Below, piece after piece: positions 31,872 through 39,937 of a DNA stretch of 64,000 bases. The DNA comes from Bacillota bacterium (GTDB taxonomy: Bacteria > Bacillota > Clostridia > Christensenellales > Aristaeellaceae): positions 1 through 64,000 of the forward strand of contig JAEYPB010000064.1 in NCBI GenBank assembly GCA_023411175.1. The letters are read 5' to 3'. How positions within the stretch are numbered: the stretch's first letter is position 1; each line of letters opens with the position of its first letter. The position numbers were made by a program, and so were the translations under genes. The notes beneath the pieces were generated by a model. The model was not told the DNA's origin. It saw nothing but the letters and a program-made list of their open reading frames with translations, and ran no database searches.

Positions 31872-32695
31872 AAAGGCTTCTCCTGTTGACGCTGACGGCG
31901 CTCCTGCTCACGGGGTGTCGTGCCGCGCCCGCGGAGACCGCCAGGATCCTTTTCATCGACGTCGGCAAGGGCGACGCGGCCCTCGTCACGGCGGATGGGA
32001 AGCATTACCTCGTAGACGCGGGGCCGTCGGACGCCTGGGACCGCGTGGAGTCCGCGCTTCGTCACTATGGCGTTGCAAAGCTAGAAGGCGTCTTTTTGAC
32101 CCACAGCGACAAAGATCACGCGGGCGGGCTGATGCCGCTGGCGAAGAGTGAAGTGGAAGTCTCCACATGGTACGCATCCGCGCTGTACAGACTGGACGAC
32201 GGCAAAACGCATCCCGCGGCTGAGGCCGCCGCGGCGCGCGGACAGCAGATTGTCTATCTGTCGGCGGGCGATTCGGCAGGGCTGTTTGCCGTGCTGGGTC
32301 CTGTTGTGCGCTCCAAGGACGAGGACGACAATTCACTGGTTCTGATGCTGGAGACCTCCCAAGGCCGGGCGCTTCTGACGGGCGACATGAAGCTGGATGG
32401 GGAAGAGGCGCTCATTCAAAGCGGCCGGTCGCTGAAGTGCGACGTACTCAAGCTCGGGCACCACGGAAACAGCGACGCCACCAGCGATCTGTTGATCGAA
32501 CGCACGAGTCCTACGCTGGCGGTGGTTTCCACGGACTCCGACGAGCGGCCTGAGCTGCCCGATCAGCGCGTGGTCAAGCTGCTCGAAGACCGGGGAATCC
32601 CGCTCTACTCCACCTGGAAATCGGGCGGCGGCGTGCTTGTAACATTGGACGGCGAACCCCGCGCCGAACGCGTCTCCTGGAACACAGCCCCGTAG
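31868..32695 (+). CDS. Lipoprotein with metallo-beta-lactamase (ComEC C-terminal-like) domain
   Basis: A 275-residue predicted lipoprotein: basic start, hydrophobic core, lipobox LLLTGC with Cys17. The mature protein is an MBL-fold hydrolase of the ComEC/Rec2 C-terminal type. ILFIDVGKGDAALV is followed by the metal motif THSDKDHAGG (His79, Asp81, Asp83, His84), then LLTGDMKLDGE and LKLGHHGN. It would act outside the membrane, perhaps on DNA or nucleotides. The start is GTG, overlapping the galE stop. The substrate is not known. Confidence 0.85.
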   Translation: MKRLLLLTLTALLLTGCRAAPAETARILFIDVGKGDAALVTADGKHYLVDAGPSDAWDRVESALRHYGVAKLEGVFLTHSDKDHAGGLMPLAKSEVEVSTWYASALYRLDDGKTHPAAEAAAARGQQIVYLSAGDSAGLFAVLGPVVRSKDEDDNSLVLMLETSQGRALLTGDMKLDGEEALIQSGRSLKCDVLKLGHHGNSDATSDLLIERTSPTLAVVSTDSDERPELPDQRVVKLLEDRGIPLYSTWKSGGGVLVTLDGEPRAERVSWNTAP

Positions 32696-32740
32696 GCGCA
32701 CAAAACGCCCGGAAAATTTGTGCGGAAGCAACGATGCCCC

Positions 32741-32769
32741 TTTAAAAAAGTTGCAAATTGGTATATAAT
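32741..32769 (+). promoter_or_regulatory. Promoter for the small membrane protein
   Basis: TTTAAA (32741-32746), a 17-base spacer and TATAAT (32764-32769). The -35 is weak; the -10 is consensus. Confidence 0.5.
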
Positions 32770-32799
32770 GTGTCAAAAGATACGTGAGGAGTGTGGGGC

Positions 32800-33147
32800 A
32801 TGGCGAACTTTGATCAATCGGACGTTGAGAAGAATCGTGTGCTGGGCGGTCTAGGGTACCTGATCTTTTTTCTGCCGTTTATCACCTGCCCGGATTCCCG
32901 ATTTGGCAAGGCTTGCGCCAATCAGGGGTTGATCGCGCTGATCGCTTCTTTCGTGATCCGCTTGGCGTTTTGGCTGCTTGAACTGATTCTGGGCTGGATC
33001 CCGGTGGTAAACTGGATCGTATCGCTGGCGGGCACCGTGTTCAACATCGGCTTTGCGATCCTCTGGCTCTACTATGGGATTCTCGCCTTTGCCAAGGGCG
33101 ATTTCAGGCCGTTGCCGTACATCGGCTCTTACGAGCTCATCAAGTAA
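32800..33147 (+). CDS. Small multi-pass membrane protein (DUF4870-like)
   Basis: A 115-residue protein with a polar N-terminus (NFDQSDVEKNRVLGGLGYL) and three or four hydrophobic segments at about 15-30, 43-65 and 70-100. The topology, the LGGLGYLIFFLP start and the amphipathic end resemble the DUF4870/TM-small-protein group. No function is known. GAGGAG lies upstream of the ATG. It precedes the repeat-rich region and probably reads into its first hairpin for termination. Confidence 0.65.
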   Translation: MANFDQSDVEKNRVLGGLGYLIFFLPFITCPDSRFGKACANQGLIALIASFVIRLAFWLLELILGWIPVVNWIVSLAGTVFNIGFAILWLYYGILAFAKGDFRPLPYIGSYELIK

Positions 33148-33164
33148 TCTTTATCTGGACGAAT

Positions 33165-33418
33165 AAGCCGCTTCGAAGGAAGCGGCTTTAAGGCATTAAA
33201 AAACCCGGCGGGTTTTTTGATGCGAGGGGGAAACCCTGCGCGCACCTGAAATTCTCTGGAATTTCCGGGCGGCGCGCTGACCAAAGGTGTGGATAGCGCC
33301 ACCGGTGTCTTAACTGGTGGCGCTATCCAGTGCCCGGCGTACACGCCGCCGGGCACGATTGAAACCCCGCGGGGACTTTGTTGATGGGCTGAGCCGCTTC
33401 GAAAGAAGCGGCTTTTGA
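33165..33418. repeat. Composite array of hairpins in a convergent intergenic region
   Basis: Within about 250 bases lie at least five inverted repeats: AAGCCGCTTC/GAAGCGGCTT (33165-33188), an AAAAAACCC/GGGTTTTTT hairpin (33198-33218), GGATAGCGCCACC/GGTGGCGCTATCC (33291-33328), GTGCCCGGCG/CGCCGGGCAC (33330-33356), and AGCCGCTTC/GAAGCGGCT plus T4 (33392-33416). The first and last are near-identical direct repeats of the same hairpin and look like terminators for the two convergent genes. The core between them is repeat copy A. Confidence 0.8.
33246..33328 (+). repeat. Dispersed 83-bp repeat, copy A
   Basis: Starts CTGAAATTCT and ends with the GGATAGCGCC hairpin. By hand it aligns without gaps to the reverse complement of 39938-40020, with about 67 of 83 positions identical. 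There is no open reading frame. Both copies sit between convergent genes. Confidence 0.8.
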
Positions 33419-33436
33419 TATTTTGAAAACTCTGTA

Positions 33437-34639
33437 CTACAGGTGTTCAGCGCCCCAGCGGGCGGCGATTTCGAAGAGGCCTGCGCCTTCCACCAGCGCC
33501 ACGCCGGCGTAGACTTCAAGCGCCGCTTCCAATGCCTCCGCGCTGTCCGCGCGGAAGGCCAGGGGAGCCTTGGTCATGGTCTGCGCCGCCTCGACATTGG
33601 CCCGCGCCTGATCCGATGACAGGCCGCTCAAGGCGATCAGCGGCACGGCGTCCGGATCCAGGTCATACAGATCCTCGGGGTCGGAAACCTCTTCCAGCGC
33701 TTCGGAGGCCTCTTCAACGGACAGGAAGGTTCGGCTTGAGCAAATCCTCTTTACGCCGTCCCAGGCTGGCGCGGGGGCGTGCGCTCCGTCGGCCAGCGTC
33801 CGCATTTTCGCGATGTGTTCCGGCGTGGTGCCGCAGCAGCCGCCGATGGCGGACGCGCCTGCGGAGAGAATATCCGCCATGTGCGGAAGCATTGCCTCCG
33901 GCCCGAAGGGGAAAACGGCGCGGCCGTCCGGCCCAACGGAAGGGAGCCCCGCGTTGGGCTGCACCACCACGGGGATGGGGGAGACGGCGCGCATCGCACG
34001 AAGGGGCCGGAGCATCTCCTGCGGCCCGCCGGAGCAGTTGATGCCCGCCGCCGCAGCGCCAAGCGCCGCGCAAATCAGCGCCGCGCACTCCGGTGCGCCG
34101 CCGGTCAGCGTGCGGGCGTTTTGCGAATACGTGGAAGAGGCGACGACCGGGAGGCCCGTCTCCCTGGCCGCGAGGAGCGCGCAGCGCATCTCTGCAAGAT
34201 CCGTCTGCGTCTCAATGACGATCAGATCCGCGCCCGCCTCCGCGCCGGCTTTGCAGAATGCGCGAAGGGACGACATCATCCGGTCAAAACTGACGTCGCC
34301 CACCGGCGTAAGGAAGCGACCGGAGGGGCCGAGATCCAGCGCCACAAAGGGTGCTCCGGCGGCGCGGGCATTTTTGACCGCGGCGGCGGCGATTTCGGCG
34401 GAGCGGGACGCGTGACCCGAGCGCTCTAGCTTCAGCGGCGTCGCGCCGAAGGTATTGGTCAGAATAATGTCGGCCCCGGCACGGACATAGGCCTCATGGA
34501 TGCCGCGGATCAGCTCCGGCCGGTCCACGCTGAGGAGGTCCGGACATCCGGTTTCGACGCCCATCAGACCCAGAAGCGCGCCCATGCTGCCGTCAAAAAG
34601 CAGGACACGTTTTTCAAGCGCCCGCCTGAAATCTTCCAT
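33437..34639 (-). CDS. Homocysteine S-methyltransferase family protein
   Basis: A 400-residue protein. Residues 1-290 form a zinc-dependent homocysteine-binding barrel as in the N-terminal module of MetH or MmuM: LLFDGSMGALL at the start, ILTNTFGAT, then zinc ligands Cys in GINCSGG and the CysCys pair in GGCCGTTPEHI. Residues about 290-400 are an extension without the pterin or cobalamin domains of MetH. Probably a methionine-synthesis methyltransferase using a methylated donor; the donor is unknown. Own promoter, divergent from tig. Confidence 0.88.
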   Translation of the reverse strand: MEDFRRALEKRVLLFDGSMGALLGLMGVETGCPDLLSVDRPELIRGIHEAYVRAGADIILTNTFGATPLKLERSGHASRSAEIAAAAVKNARAAGAPFVALDLGPSGRFLTPVGDVSFDRMMSSLRAFCKAGAEAGADLIVIETQTDLAEMRCALLAARETGLPVVASSTYSQNARTLTGGAPECAALICAALGAAAAGINCSGGPQEMLRPLRAMRAVSPIPVVVQPNAGLPSVGPDGRAVFPFGPEAMLPHMADILSAGASAIGGCCGTTPEHIAKMRTLADGAHAPAPAWDGVKRICSSRTFLSVEEASEALEEVSDPEDLYDLDPDAVPLIALSGLSSDQARANVEAAQTMTKAPLAFRADSAEALEAALEVYAGVALVEGAGLFEIAARWGAEHL

Positions 34640-34669
34640 AATTGCCCTCCAAAAGTGACATTCAACCTA

Positions 34670-34698
34670 ATTATAACACGCAATACCCACTGTCTCAA
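34670..34698 (-). promoter_or_regulatory. Promoter for the homocysteine methyltransferase
   Basis: On the minus strand TTGAGA (34693-34698), a 17-base spacer and TATAAT (34670-34675), 31 bases before the ATG. No S-box or other riboswitch fits in the short leader. Confidence 0.75.
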
Positions 34699-34718
34699 GT
34701 TCATTTTACGTTTAGCCA

Positions 34719-34747
34719 TTGCAACCAAACGTCAGTTGTGGTAAAAT
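34719..34747 (+). promoter_or_regulatory. Promoter for tig
   Basis: TTGCAA (34719-34724), a 17-base spacer and TAAAAT (34742-34747). It sets the tig start at 34798, since the frame's earlier ATG lies upstream of the promoter. Confidence 0.7.
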
Positions 34748-34797
34748 TATTTGGCTATGGCCGCTTTGGGCGGCGAGATTGGGGAGGTCTGACTTTC

Positions 34798-36084
34798 ATG
34801 AGCAGCAAGTTCGAGAAAATTTCGTCCAATCAGGTGAAGATCGATTTCACCGTCGAGCCCGAAACCTTCGAGAAGGGCATGGAGAGCGCGTACCGCAAGC
34901 TGGCAAAGCGCATCAACATCCCCGGATTCCGCAAGGGCCACGCGCCCCGGAAGGTGATCGAGCTGCACTACGGCGAGTCCATCTTCTACGAGGACGCATT
35001 CGATGCGGTTTTCCCGGAGGTCTACGAGGCGGCCGTGCGCGAGCACGGGATTTCGCCGGTGGATCAGCCGAAAATTGATATCGGCGAGATTGGCGGCGGC
35101 AATCCGCTGACCTTTACCGCCACCGTGTACGTAAAGCCGGAAGTCACCCTGGGCGCCTACAAGGGCGTGACGGCCAAGAAAGCCGAGATCAGCGTGACCG
35201 AGGACGACGTGAATGCCGAAATCGAGCGCGCCCGCGAGCGCGTAGCCCGCTTCATCGACGTGACCGACCGCCCCGTCAAGCTGGACGATCAGGTCAACAT
35301 CGACTACGCCGGGTTTGTGGGGGACGAGCAGTTTGAGGGCGGCACCGCCCAGGGCCAGACGCTGGTGATCGGCTCCGGCAGCTTCATCCCCGGCTTCGAG
35401 GAGGGTCTCGTCGGCGCGAGCGCCGGCGACGAGGTGGATGTGAACGTCTCCTTCCCGGAGGAATACCATGCAGAGAACCTGAAGGGCAAGGCCGCGGTGT
35501 TCCACGTCAAGGTCAATTCGATCCAGCAGAAGGAACTCCCGGCGTTGGACGACGAGTTCGCCAAGGACGTTTCCGAGTTTGACTCCTTCACCGCCTACAA
35601 GGACGACGTCCGCGCCAAGCTGGTGAAGCGCGCCGAGGAGCGCGCCGACGCCGAGTTCGAGAACGAGGTTCTTGAAGCGGTGGTCGAAAACGCCGAGGCG
35701 GACATCCCCGAGGCCATGATTGAGAGCCAGATTGATTCCATGCTCCGCGACATGGAGCTGCGCATGATGTACCAGGGGATGCGGATGGCCGATTTCCTGA
35801 AGTACACCGGCCAAACCATCGAAGGCATGCGCGAATCCCAGCACGACGAGGCCATGAAACGCGTCAAGACCCAGCTGGTGCTGGAAGCGGTCCGCAAGGC
35901 CGAGGGCATTGAGGCTTCCGAAGAGGACGTGAAGGCGCAGATCGAAAAGTACGCCGCCCAGACCGGAAAAGGCGTGGAAGAGTTCGAGAAGACGCTGTCG
36001 GAGGGCGACAAAAACTACTTCTCCAACGTCGCCGCGATGGAAAAGACGGTCGAATTGATCAAAACCAGCGCCGTCAGCGATTGA
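34798..36084 (+). CDS. tig: Trigger factor
   Basis: A 428-residue ribosome-associated chaperone and peptidyl-prolyl isomerase. The N-terminal ribosome-binding domain has the signature GFRKGHAPRKVIE (about 42-54; the usual site is GFRxGKxP). The FKBP-type domain is at about 150-245 (VNIDYAGFVGDEQFEGGTAQG, GSFIPGFEEGLVGA). The rest is the helical cradle. Length is normal. Precedes clpP-clpX, a classic order. GGGGAGG lies about ten bases before the ATG. Confidence 0.95.
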   Translation: MSSKFEKISSNQVKIDFTVEPETFEKGMESAYRKLAKRINIPGFRKGHAPRKVIELHYGESIFYEDAFDAVFPEVYEAAVREHGISPVDQPKIDIGEIGGGNPLTFTATVYVKPEVTLGAYKGVTAKKAEISVTEDDVNAEIERARERVARFIDVTDRPVKLDDQVNIDYAGFVGDEQFEGGTAQGQTLVIGSGSFIPGFEEGLVGASAGDEVDVNVSFPEEYHAENLKGKAAVFHVKVNSIQQKELPALDDEFAKDVSEFDSFTAYKDDVRAKLVKRAEERADAEFENEVLEAVVENAEADIPEAMIESQIDSMLRDMELRMMYQGMRMADFLKYTGQTIEGMRESQHDEAMKRVKTQLVLEAVRKAEGIEASEEDVKAQIEKYAAQTGKGVEEFEKTLSEGDKNYFSNVAAMEKTVELIKTSAVSD

Positions 36085-36107
36085 CGAGCTTAACTCGGGG
36101 GTATAAT
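36081..36107 (+). promoter_or_regulatory. Candidate promoter for clpP inside a hairpin
   Basis: TTGACG (36081-36086, overlapping the tig stop) and TATAAT (36102-36107), with a short 15-base spacer. ACTCGG and CCGAGT flank the -10, so the same stretch can form a hairpin that may act as a weak tig terminator. Confidence 0.35.
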
Positions 36108-36166
36108 GCTCCGAGTCGGCTTATTAAAATGAACGGCGGCTCAGCCGCACAGGAGGTGCCACGCAT

Positions 36167-36751
36167 ATGAACCTTATTCCGTATGTCATTGAGCAAACCA
36201 ACAGAGGAGAGCGCTCCTACGACATTTATTCCAGGCTTCTCAAGGATCGCATCGTGTTTCTCGGAGGCGAGGTCGACGACGACGCCGCGAACATCATCGT
36301 GGCACAGATGCTCTTCCTTGAAATGGAGGACCCGGACGCCGATATCATGCTCTACATCAACAGCCCCGGCGGTTCGGTGACGGCTGGTCTCGCCATCTAC
36401 GACACCATGAAGTACCTCAAGTGTGAGGTTTCCACCCTTTGTGTTGGCATGGCCGCGTCCATGGGTGCGTTTCTGCTGGCGGCGGGCGCAAAGGGCAAGC
36501 GCAAGGCGCTGCCCAACGCCGAAATTATGATCCATCAGCCCTCGGGCGGTGCGCGCGGTCAGGCGACGGACATTCAGATCCACGCCGAGCAGATCCTGCG
36601 CATCAAGAAGAAGCTCAATGAGGAACTGGCCAAGAATACCGGCAAGCCTCTTGAGCAGGTAGAAAAGGATGTCGAACGCGATTATTTCCTCACCGCTCAG
36701 GATGCGAAGGAATACGGTTTGATTGACGAGATCTTCCCGCCCCGGCGCTGA
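36167..36751 (+). CDS. clpP: ATP-dependent Clp protease proteolytic subunit
   Basis: A 194-residue serine peptidase forming the double-ring chamber fed by ClpX. Catalytic triad: Ser98 (MAASMGAF), His123 (MIHQPSGGA) and Asp172 (ERDYF). The N-terminal axial-loop region is LIPYVIEQTNRGERSYDIYSR-like. AGGAGG precedes the ATG. It lies between tig and clpX, the standard quality-control operon order. Confidence 0.97.
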   Translation: MNLIPYVIEQTNRGERSYDIYSRLLKDRIVFLGGEVDDDAANIIVAQMLFLEMEDPDADIMLYINSPGGSVTAGLAIYDTMKYLKCEVSTLCVGMAASMGAFLLAAGAKGKRKALPNAEIMIHQPSGGARGQATDIQIHAEQILRIKKKLNEELAKNTGKPLEQVEKDVERDYFLTAQDAKEYGLIDEIFPPRR

Positions 36752-36798
36752 CCCCGCACGCACAACATGGCGCGCAGCGCCTACGCAAAGGAGCAATC

Positions 36799-38115
36799 AT
36801 GGCAAAACAGCAGGATGATTTTCTCAACAACAAGACCGTCAAGTGCTCGTTCTGCGGAAAGACGCACGATCAGGTTCGGCGCATCGTCGCCGGCCCGGGC
36901 GTGTACATCTGCGACGAGTGCGTGCTCCTGTGCCAGGAGATCGTGGCCGACGATGTCGACATGATCTCTGAACGCGGTGCGATGACGCTCAAGAAGCCTT
37001 CCGAAATCAAGGAAGTGCTCGACCAGTACGTGGTCGGACAGGATTACGCCAAGAAGGCGCTGTCCGTCGCGGTCTACAACCACTACAAGCGCATCAGCCA
37101 TCCCGCCCGCAAGGGCGATGTGGAACTGCAAAAGTCCAACGTCGTGATGCTCGGCCCCACCGGCTGTGGCAAGACCTATCTCGCGCAGACGCTGGCCAAG
37201 ATCCTGAACGTCCCGTTCGCCATCGGCGATGCCACCAGCCTCACCGAGGCCGGCTACGTGGGCGAGGACGTGGAGAACATCCTGCTCAGGCTGATCCAGA
37301 ACGCAGACTACGACATTGAACTTGCACAGCGCGGTATCATCTATATCGACGAGATCGACAAGATCGCCCGGAAGAGTGAAAACCCCTCCATCACCCGCGA
37401 TGTCAGCGGCGAGGGGGTACAGCAGGCGCTTCTCAAGATTCTTGAGGGTACGGTGGCCAGCGTGCCGCCTCAGGGCGGGCGCAAGCACCCGCATCAGGAC
37501 TTTTTGCAGATCGACACCACCAACATCCTGTTCATCTGCGGCGGCGCGTTCGACGGGCTGGACAAGATCGTGGCGAACCGCGTCGGCAAAAAGGTGATGG
37601 GTTTCGGCGCCGACATCAAGAGCAAGGCTGGCGAGAACAGCGACGAGGTCATGGGACAGGTTCGCCCCGAGGACCTCATCAAGTTCGGCCTGATTCCCGA
37701 GTTCGTCGGCAGGCTGCCGGTGGTTGTGACCCTCTCGCAGCTGGACGAAGACGCGCTCATCAAGATCCTCACCGAGCCCAGAAACGCGCTGGTCAAGCAG
37801 TATCAGCGGCTTCTTGAGATGGACGGCGTCGAGCTGTCGTTCACCGACGAGGCGCTTCGCGCCATCGCAAGCCTTGCGCTCAAGCGCAAGAGCGGCGCTC
37901 GCGGCCTTCGCGCCATCATCGAGGGCGTGATGCTGGATACCATGTATGACCTGCCCGGCAAGGACACGGTGCGCAAGTGCATCATCACCGAGGAGGCCGT
38001 TGTGAAGGGCACCCACCCCGACCTGATCGAGGGCGAGCCCCTTCCCGCGCCGCAAAAGCGCAGGCAGTTTCAGTCGAGCCCCAAGGCCGCTCGCACGGAG
38101 CCGAACGTCTCCTGA
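36799..38115 (+). CDS. clpX: ATP-dependent Clp protease ATP-binding subunit ClpX
   Basis: A 438-residue AAA+ unfoldase. The N-terminal zinc-binding domain has Cys16, Cys19, Cys38 and Cys41 (CSFCGK, CDECVLLC). Walker A GPTGCGKT is at 119-126, Walker B IIYIDEIDKI near 175, and the substrate-gripping pore loop is GYVGED. The ClpP-docking loop LIPEFVGRLP is present at about 295 (the IGF-type tripeptide is not obvious here and was not aligned). The stop is followed within 32 bases by the hairpin at the lonB start. Confidence 0.97.
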   Translation: MAKQQDDFLNNKTVKCSFCGKTHDQVRRIVAGPGVYICDECVLLCQEIVADDVDMISERGAMTLKKPSEIKEVLDQYVVGQDYAKKALSVAVYNHYKRISHPARKGDVELQKSNVVMLGPTGCGKTYLAQTLAKILNVPFAIGDATSLTEAGYVGEDVENILLRLIQNADYDIELAQRGIIYIDEIDKIARKSENPSITRDVSGEGVQQALLKILEGTVASVPPQGGRKHPHQDFLQIDTTNILFICGGAFDGLDKIVANRVGKKVMGFGADIKSKAGENSDEVMGQVRPEDLIKFGLIPEFVGRLPVVVTLSQLDEDALIKILTEPRNALVKQYQRLLEMDGVELSFTDEALRAIASLALKRKSGARGLRAIIEGVMLDTMYDLPGKDTVRKCIITEEAVVKGTHPDLIEGEPLPAPQKRRQFQSSPKAARTEPNVS

Positions 38116-38146
38116 CGGCAATTCCGTAAAAACTGATTTTTTCGCC

Positions 38147-38187
38147 GCATCCCTTCCCATACTAAGCGTGGGAGGGGATGCTTTTGT
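38147..38187 (+). promoter_or_regulatory. Hairpin sequestering the lonB ribosome-binding site and start codon
   Basis: A 13-base stem: left arm GCATCCCTTCCCA (38147-38159), right arm TGGGAGGGGATGC (38169-38181), with one G-U wobble and a 9-base loop. The right arm contains the GGAGG and the ATG of lonB. TTTTGTT follows directly, so the element also looks like an intrinsic terminator for clpX. It could therefore be a terminator, a translational switch, or both. Confidence 0.65.
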
Positions 38188-39845
38188 TATCCGTCGTACT
38201 GCTGCTGATCCAGTTGACCGTGACCGTCATCGTCGGGATATATTTCTACCGCCAATTGAAGGGACAGCCCAGGGCCGACGGGAGCGTGCAGCACTCAAGC
38301 GCCGGGCACCGGGAGATGGACAAGCTGGGAAAGCTCCGGCGCATCAGCCTGACGCAGCCGCTCTCGGAGCAGGTTCGCCCCAAGAATTTTTCTGACATCG
38401 TGGGGCAGGAGGAAGGCATCCGCGCGCTGAAGGCGGTTTTGTGTTCACCAAATCCTCAGCATGTTCTGATCTACGGCCCCCCGGGCGTCGGCAAAACCTG
38501 CGCCGCGCGGCTGGTGCTCGAAGAGGCGCGAAGAACCGAAGGCACACCCTTTGGGGCCGAGGCGCCATTTATCGAAATGGACGCTACCTGCGTCCGGTTT
38601 GATGAGCGCGCCATCGCGGACCCGTTGATCGGCAGCGTGCACGATCCGATCTATCAGGGCGCCGGTCAACTGGGCATCAACGGCGTGCCACAACCCAAGG
38701 AAGGCGCGGTGACCCGCGCACACGGCGGCGTGTTGTTTCTGGACGAGATTGGAGAACTCCACCCTGTGCAGATGAACAAGCTCCTGAAGGTTCTTGAGGA
38801 CAGACTGGTGCGCTTCGAATCCGCCTACTACAACCCCGACGACCGAGGTACGCCCCGCTACATCCACGAGATCTTCAAAAACGGCCTTCCGGCGGACTTC
38901 CGGCTGGTGGGGGCGACCACCCGTTCCCCGGAGGATCTGCCCCAGGCCCTTCGCTCCCGCTGCATGGAAGTCTTCTTCCGGCCGCTGGAGCAGGATGAAT
39001 TGGCGGGGATTGCCTCCGGCGCGGCGAAAAAAGCGTGCTTTGTGCTGAGGGCGGAGGACGCAAAACTCGTGGGCCTGTACGCGGCAAGCGGCCGGGATGC
39101 GGTCAACATTGTGCAGATGGCGTCGGGCATCGCGCGTCAGGAGGGTCGCCGCGTCATCGAACGCCGGGACATCGAATGGGTGGCCGAGAGCGGCCACTAC
39201 ACGCCGCATATCGAACCGCGAACCCACCGCGATCCAGCCCCGGGGCGCGTCAACGGCCTTGCGGTGCACGGCGCGCACCAGGGGGCGGTGATGGAGATCG
39301 AGGCGATTGCGGTGCCGGGAACCGGCCGCGTCAACGTGACGGGAATCGTTGAGGAAGAGGACATCGGCGACGGCCGCGGGCACACCATGCGCAGGCGCTC
39401 CATGGCCCGTGCCGCGGCGGAAAACGCCATGACCTGCCTGCGCGCCCGGGGGCACGATGTAGACCGGTACGACGTGCACATCAATTTCCCCGGCGGCGTG
39501 CCGGTGGATGGGCCATCCGCGGGCGTGGCGATGGCGGTGGCGGTGGCCTCGGCCATCGAGGGCGCGCCGGTAGCCTGCGACGTGGCGCTGACGGGCGAGC
39601 TGTCGGTGTACGGAAAGGCGCTGCCTGTGGGCGGCGTGTCCCAGAAGATCGACGCGGCGGTCAAGGCCGGGCTCAAGCGCGTTCTGATCCCGGAGGAGAA
39701 TTATCAGGCGCGTTACGCGGAAAAGGCGATTCAAGTGATCGCCATCGATTCCCTCGATCAGGCGCTGGCGCTGGCGATTGGGAACTTCGCGGGATGTGCC
39801 GCGCCCCGCGCCGGCGCACAGGTGCTGGCGGCGGAGGAAGCGTAA
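38178..39845 (+). CDS. lonB: ATP-dependent protease LonB
   Basis: A 555-residue membrane-anchored Lon-type protease. An N-terminal hydrophobic segment (about 2-24) is followed by an AAA+ domain with Walker A YGPPGVGKT at 99-107 and Walker B LFLDEIGEL, and a Lon serine-lysine peptidase domain with Ser447 (DGPSAGVAM) and Lys490 (GGVSQKIDAA). The substrate-recognition domain of LonA is absent, as in Bacillus LonB. The ATG is only two bases from GGAGG; TTG 38184 is an alternative with better spacing. Confidence 0.93.
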   Translation: MLLLSVVLLLIQLTVTVIVGIYFYRQLKGQPRADGSVQHSSAGHREMDKLGKLRRISLTQPLSEQVRPKNFSDIVGQEEGIRALKAVLCSPNPQHVLIYGPPGVGKTCAARLVLEEARRTEGTPFGAEAPFIEMDATCVRFDERAIADPLIGSVHDPIYQGAGQLGINGVPQPKEGAVTRAHGGVLFLDEIGELHPVQMNKLLKVLEDRLVRFESAYYNPDDRGTPRYIHEIFKNGLPADFRLVGATTRSPEDLPQALRSRCMEVFFRPLEQDELAGIASGAAKKACFVLRAEDAKLVGLYAASGRDAVNIVQMASGIARQEGRRVIERRDIEWVAESGHYTPHIEPRTHRDPAPGRVNGLAVHGAHQGAVMEIEAIAVPGTGRVNVTGIVEEEDIGDGRGHTMRRRSMARAAAENAMTCLRARGHDVDRYDVHINFPGGVPVDGPSAGVAMAVAVASAIEGAPVACDVALTGELSVYGKALPVGGVSQKIDAAVKAGLKRVLIPEENYQARYAEKAIQVIAIDSLDQALALAIGNFAGCAAPRAGAQVLAAEEA

Positions 39846-39876
39846 CAGAAGTCGAATGCCTGGGGAGCGGAAGAGC

Positions 39877-39908
39877 AAAGCAGAGCGGGCAAAACCCGCT
39901 CTGCTTTA
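39877..39908 (+). terminator. Intrinsic terminator after lonB
   Basis: Perfect 13-base arms AAAGCAGAGCGGG and CCCGCTCTGCTTT with a 5-base loop. The T-tract is only TTT, so the minus-strand direction may also use it. Confidence 0.75.
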
Positions 39909-39937
39909 GCCTACGTTCTGGGGCGGCGTCGGGAACG

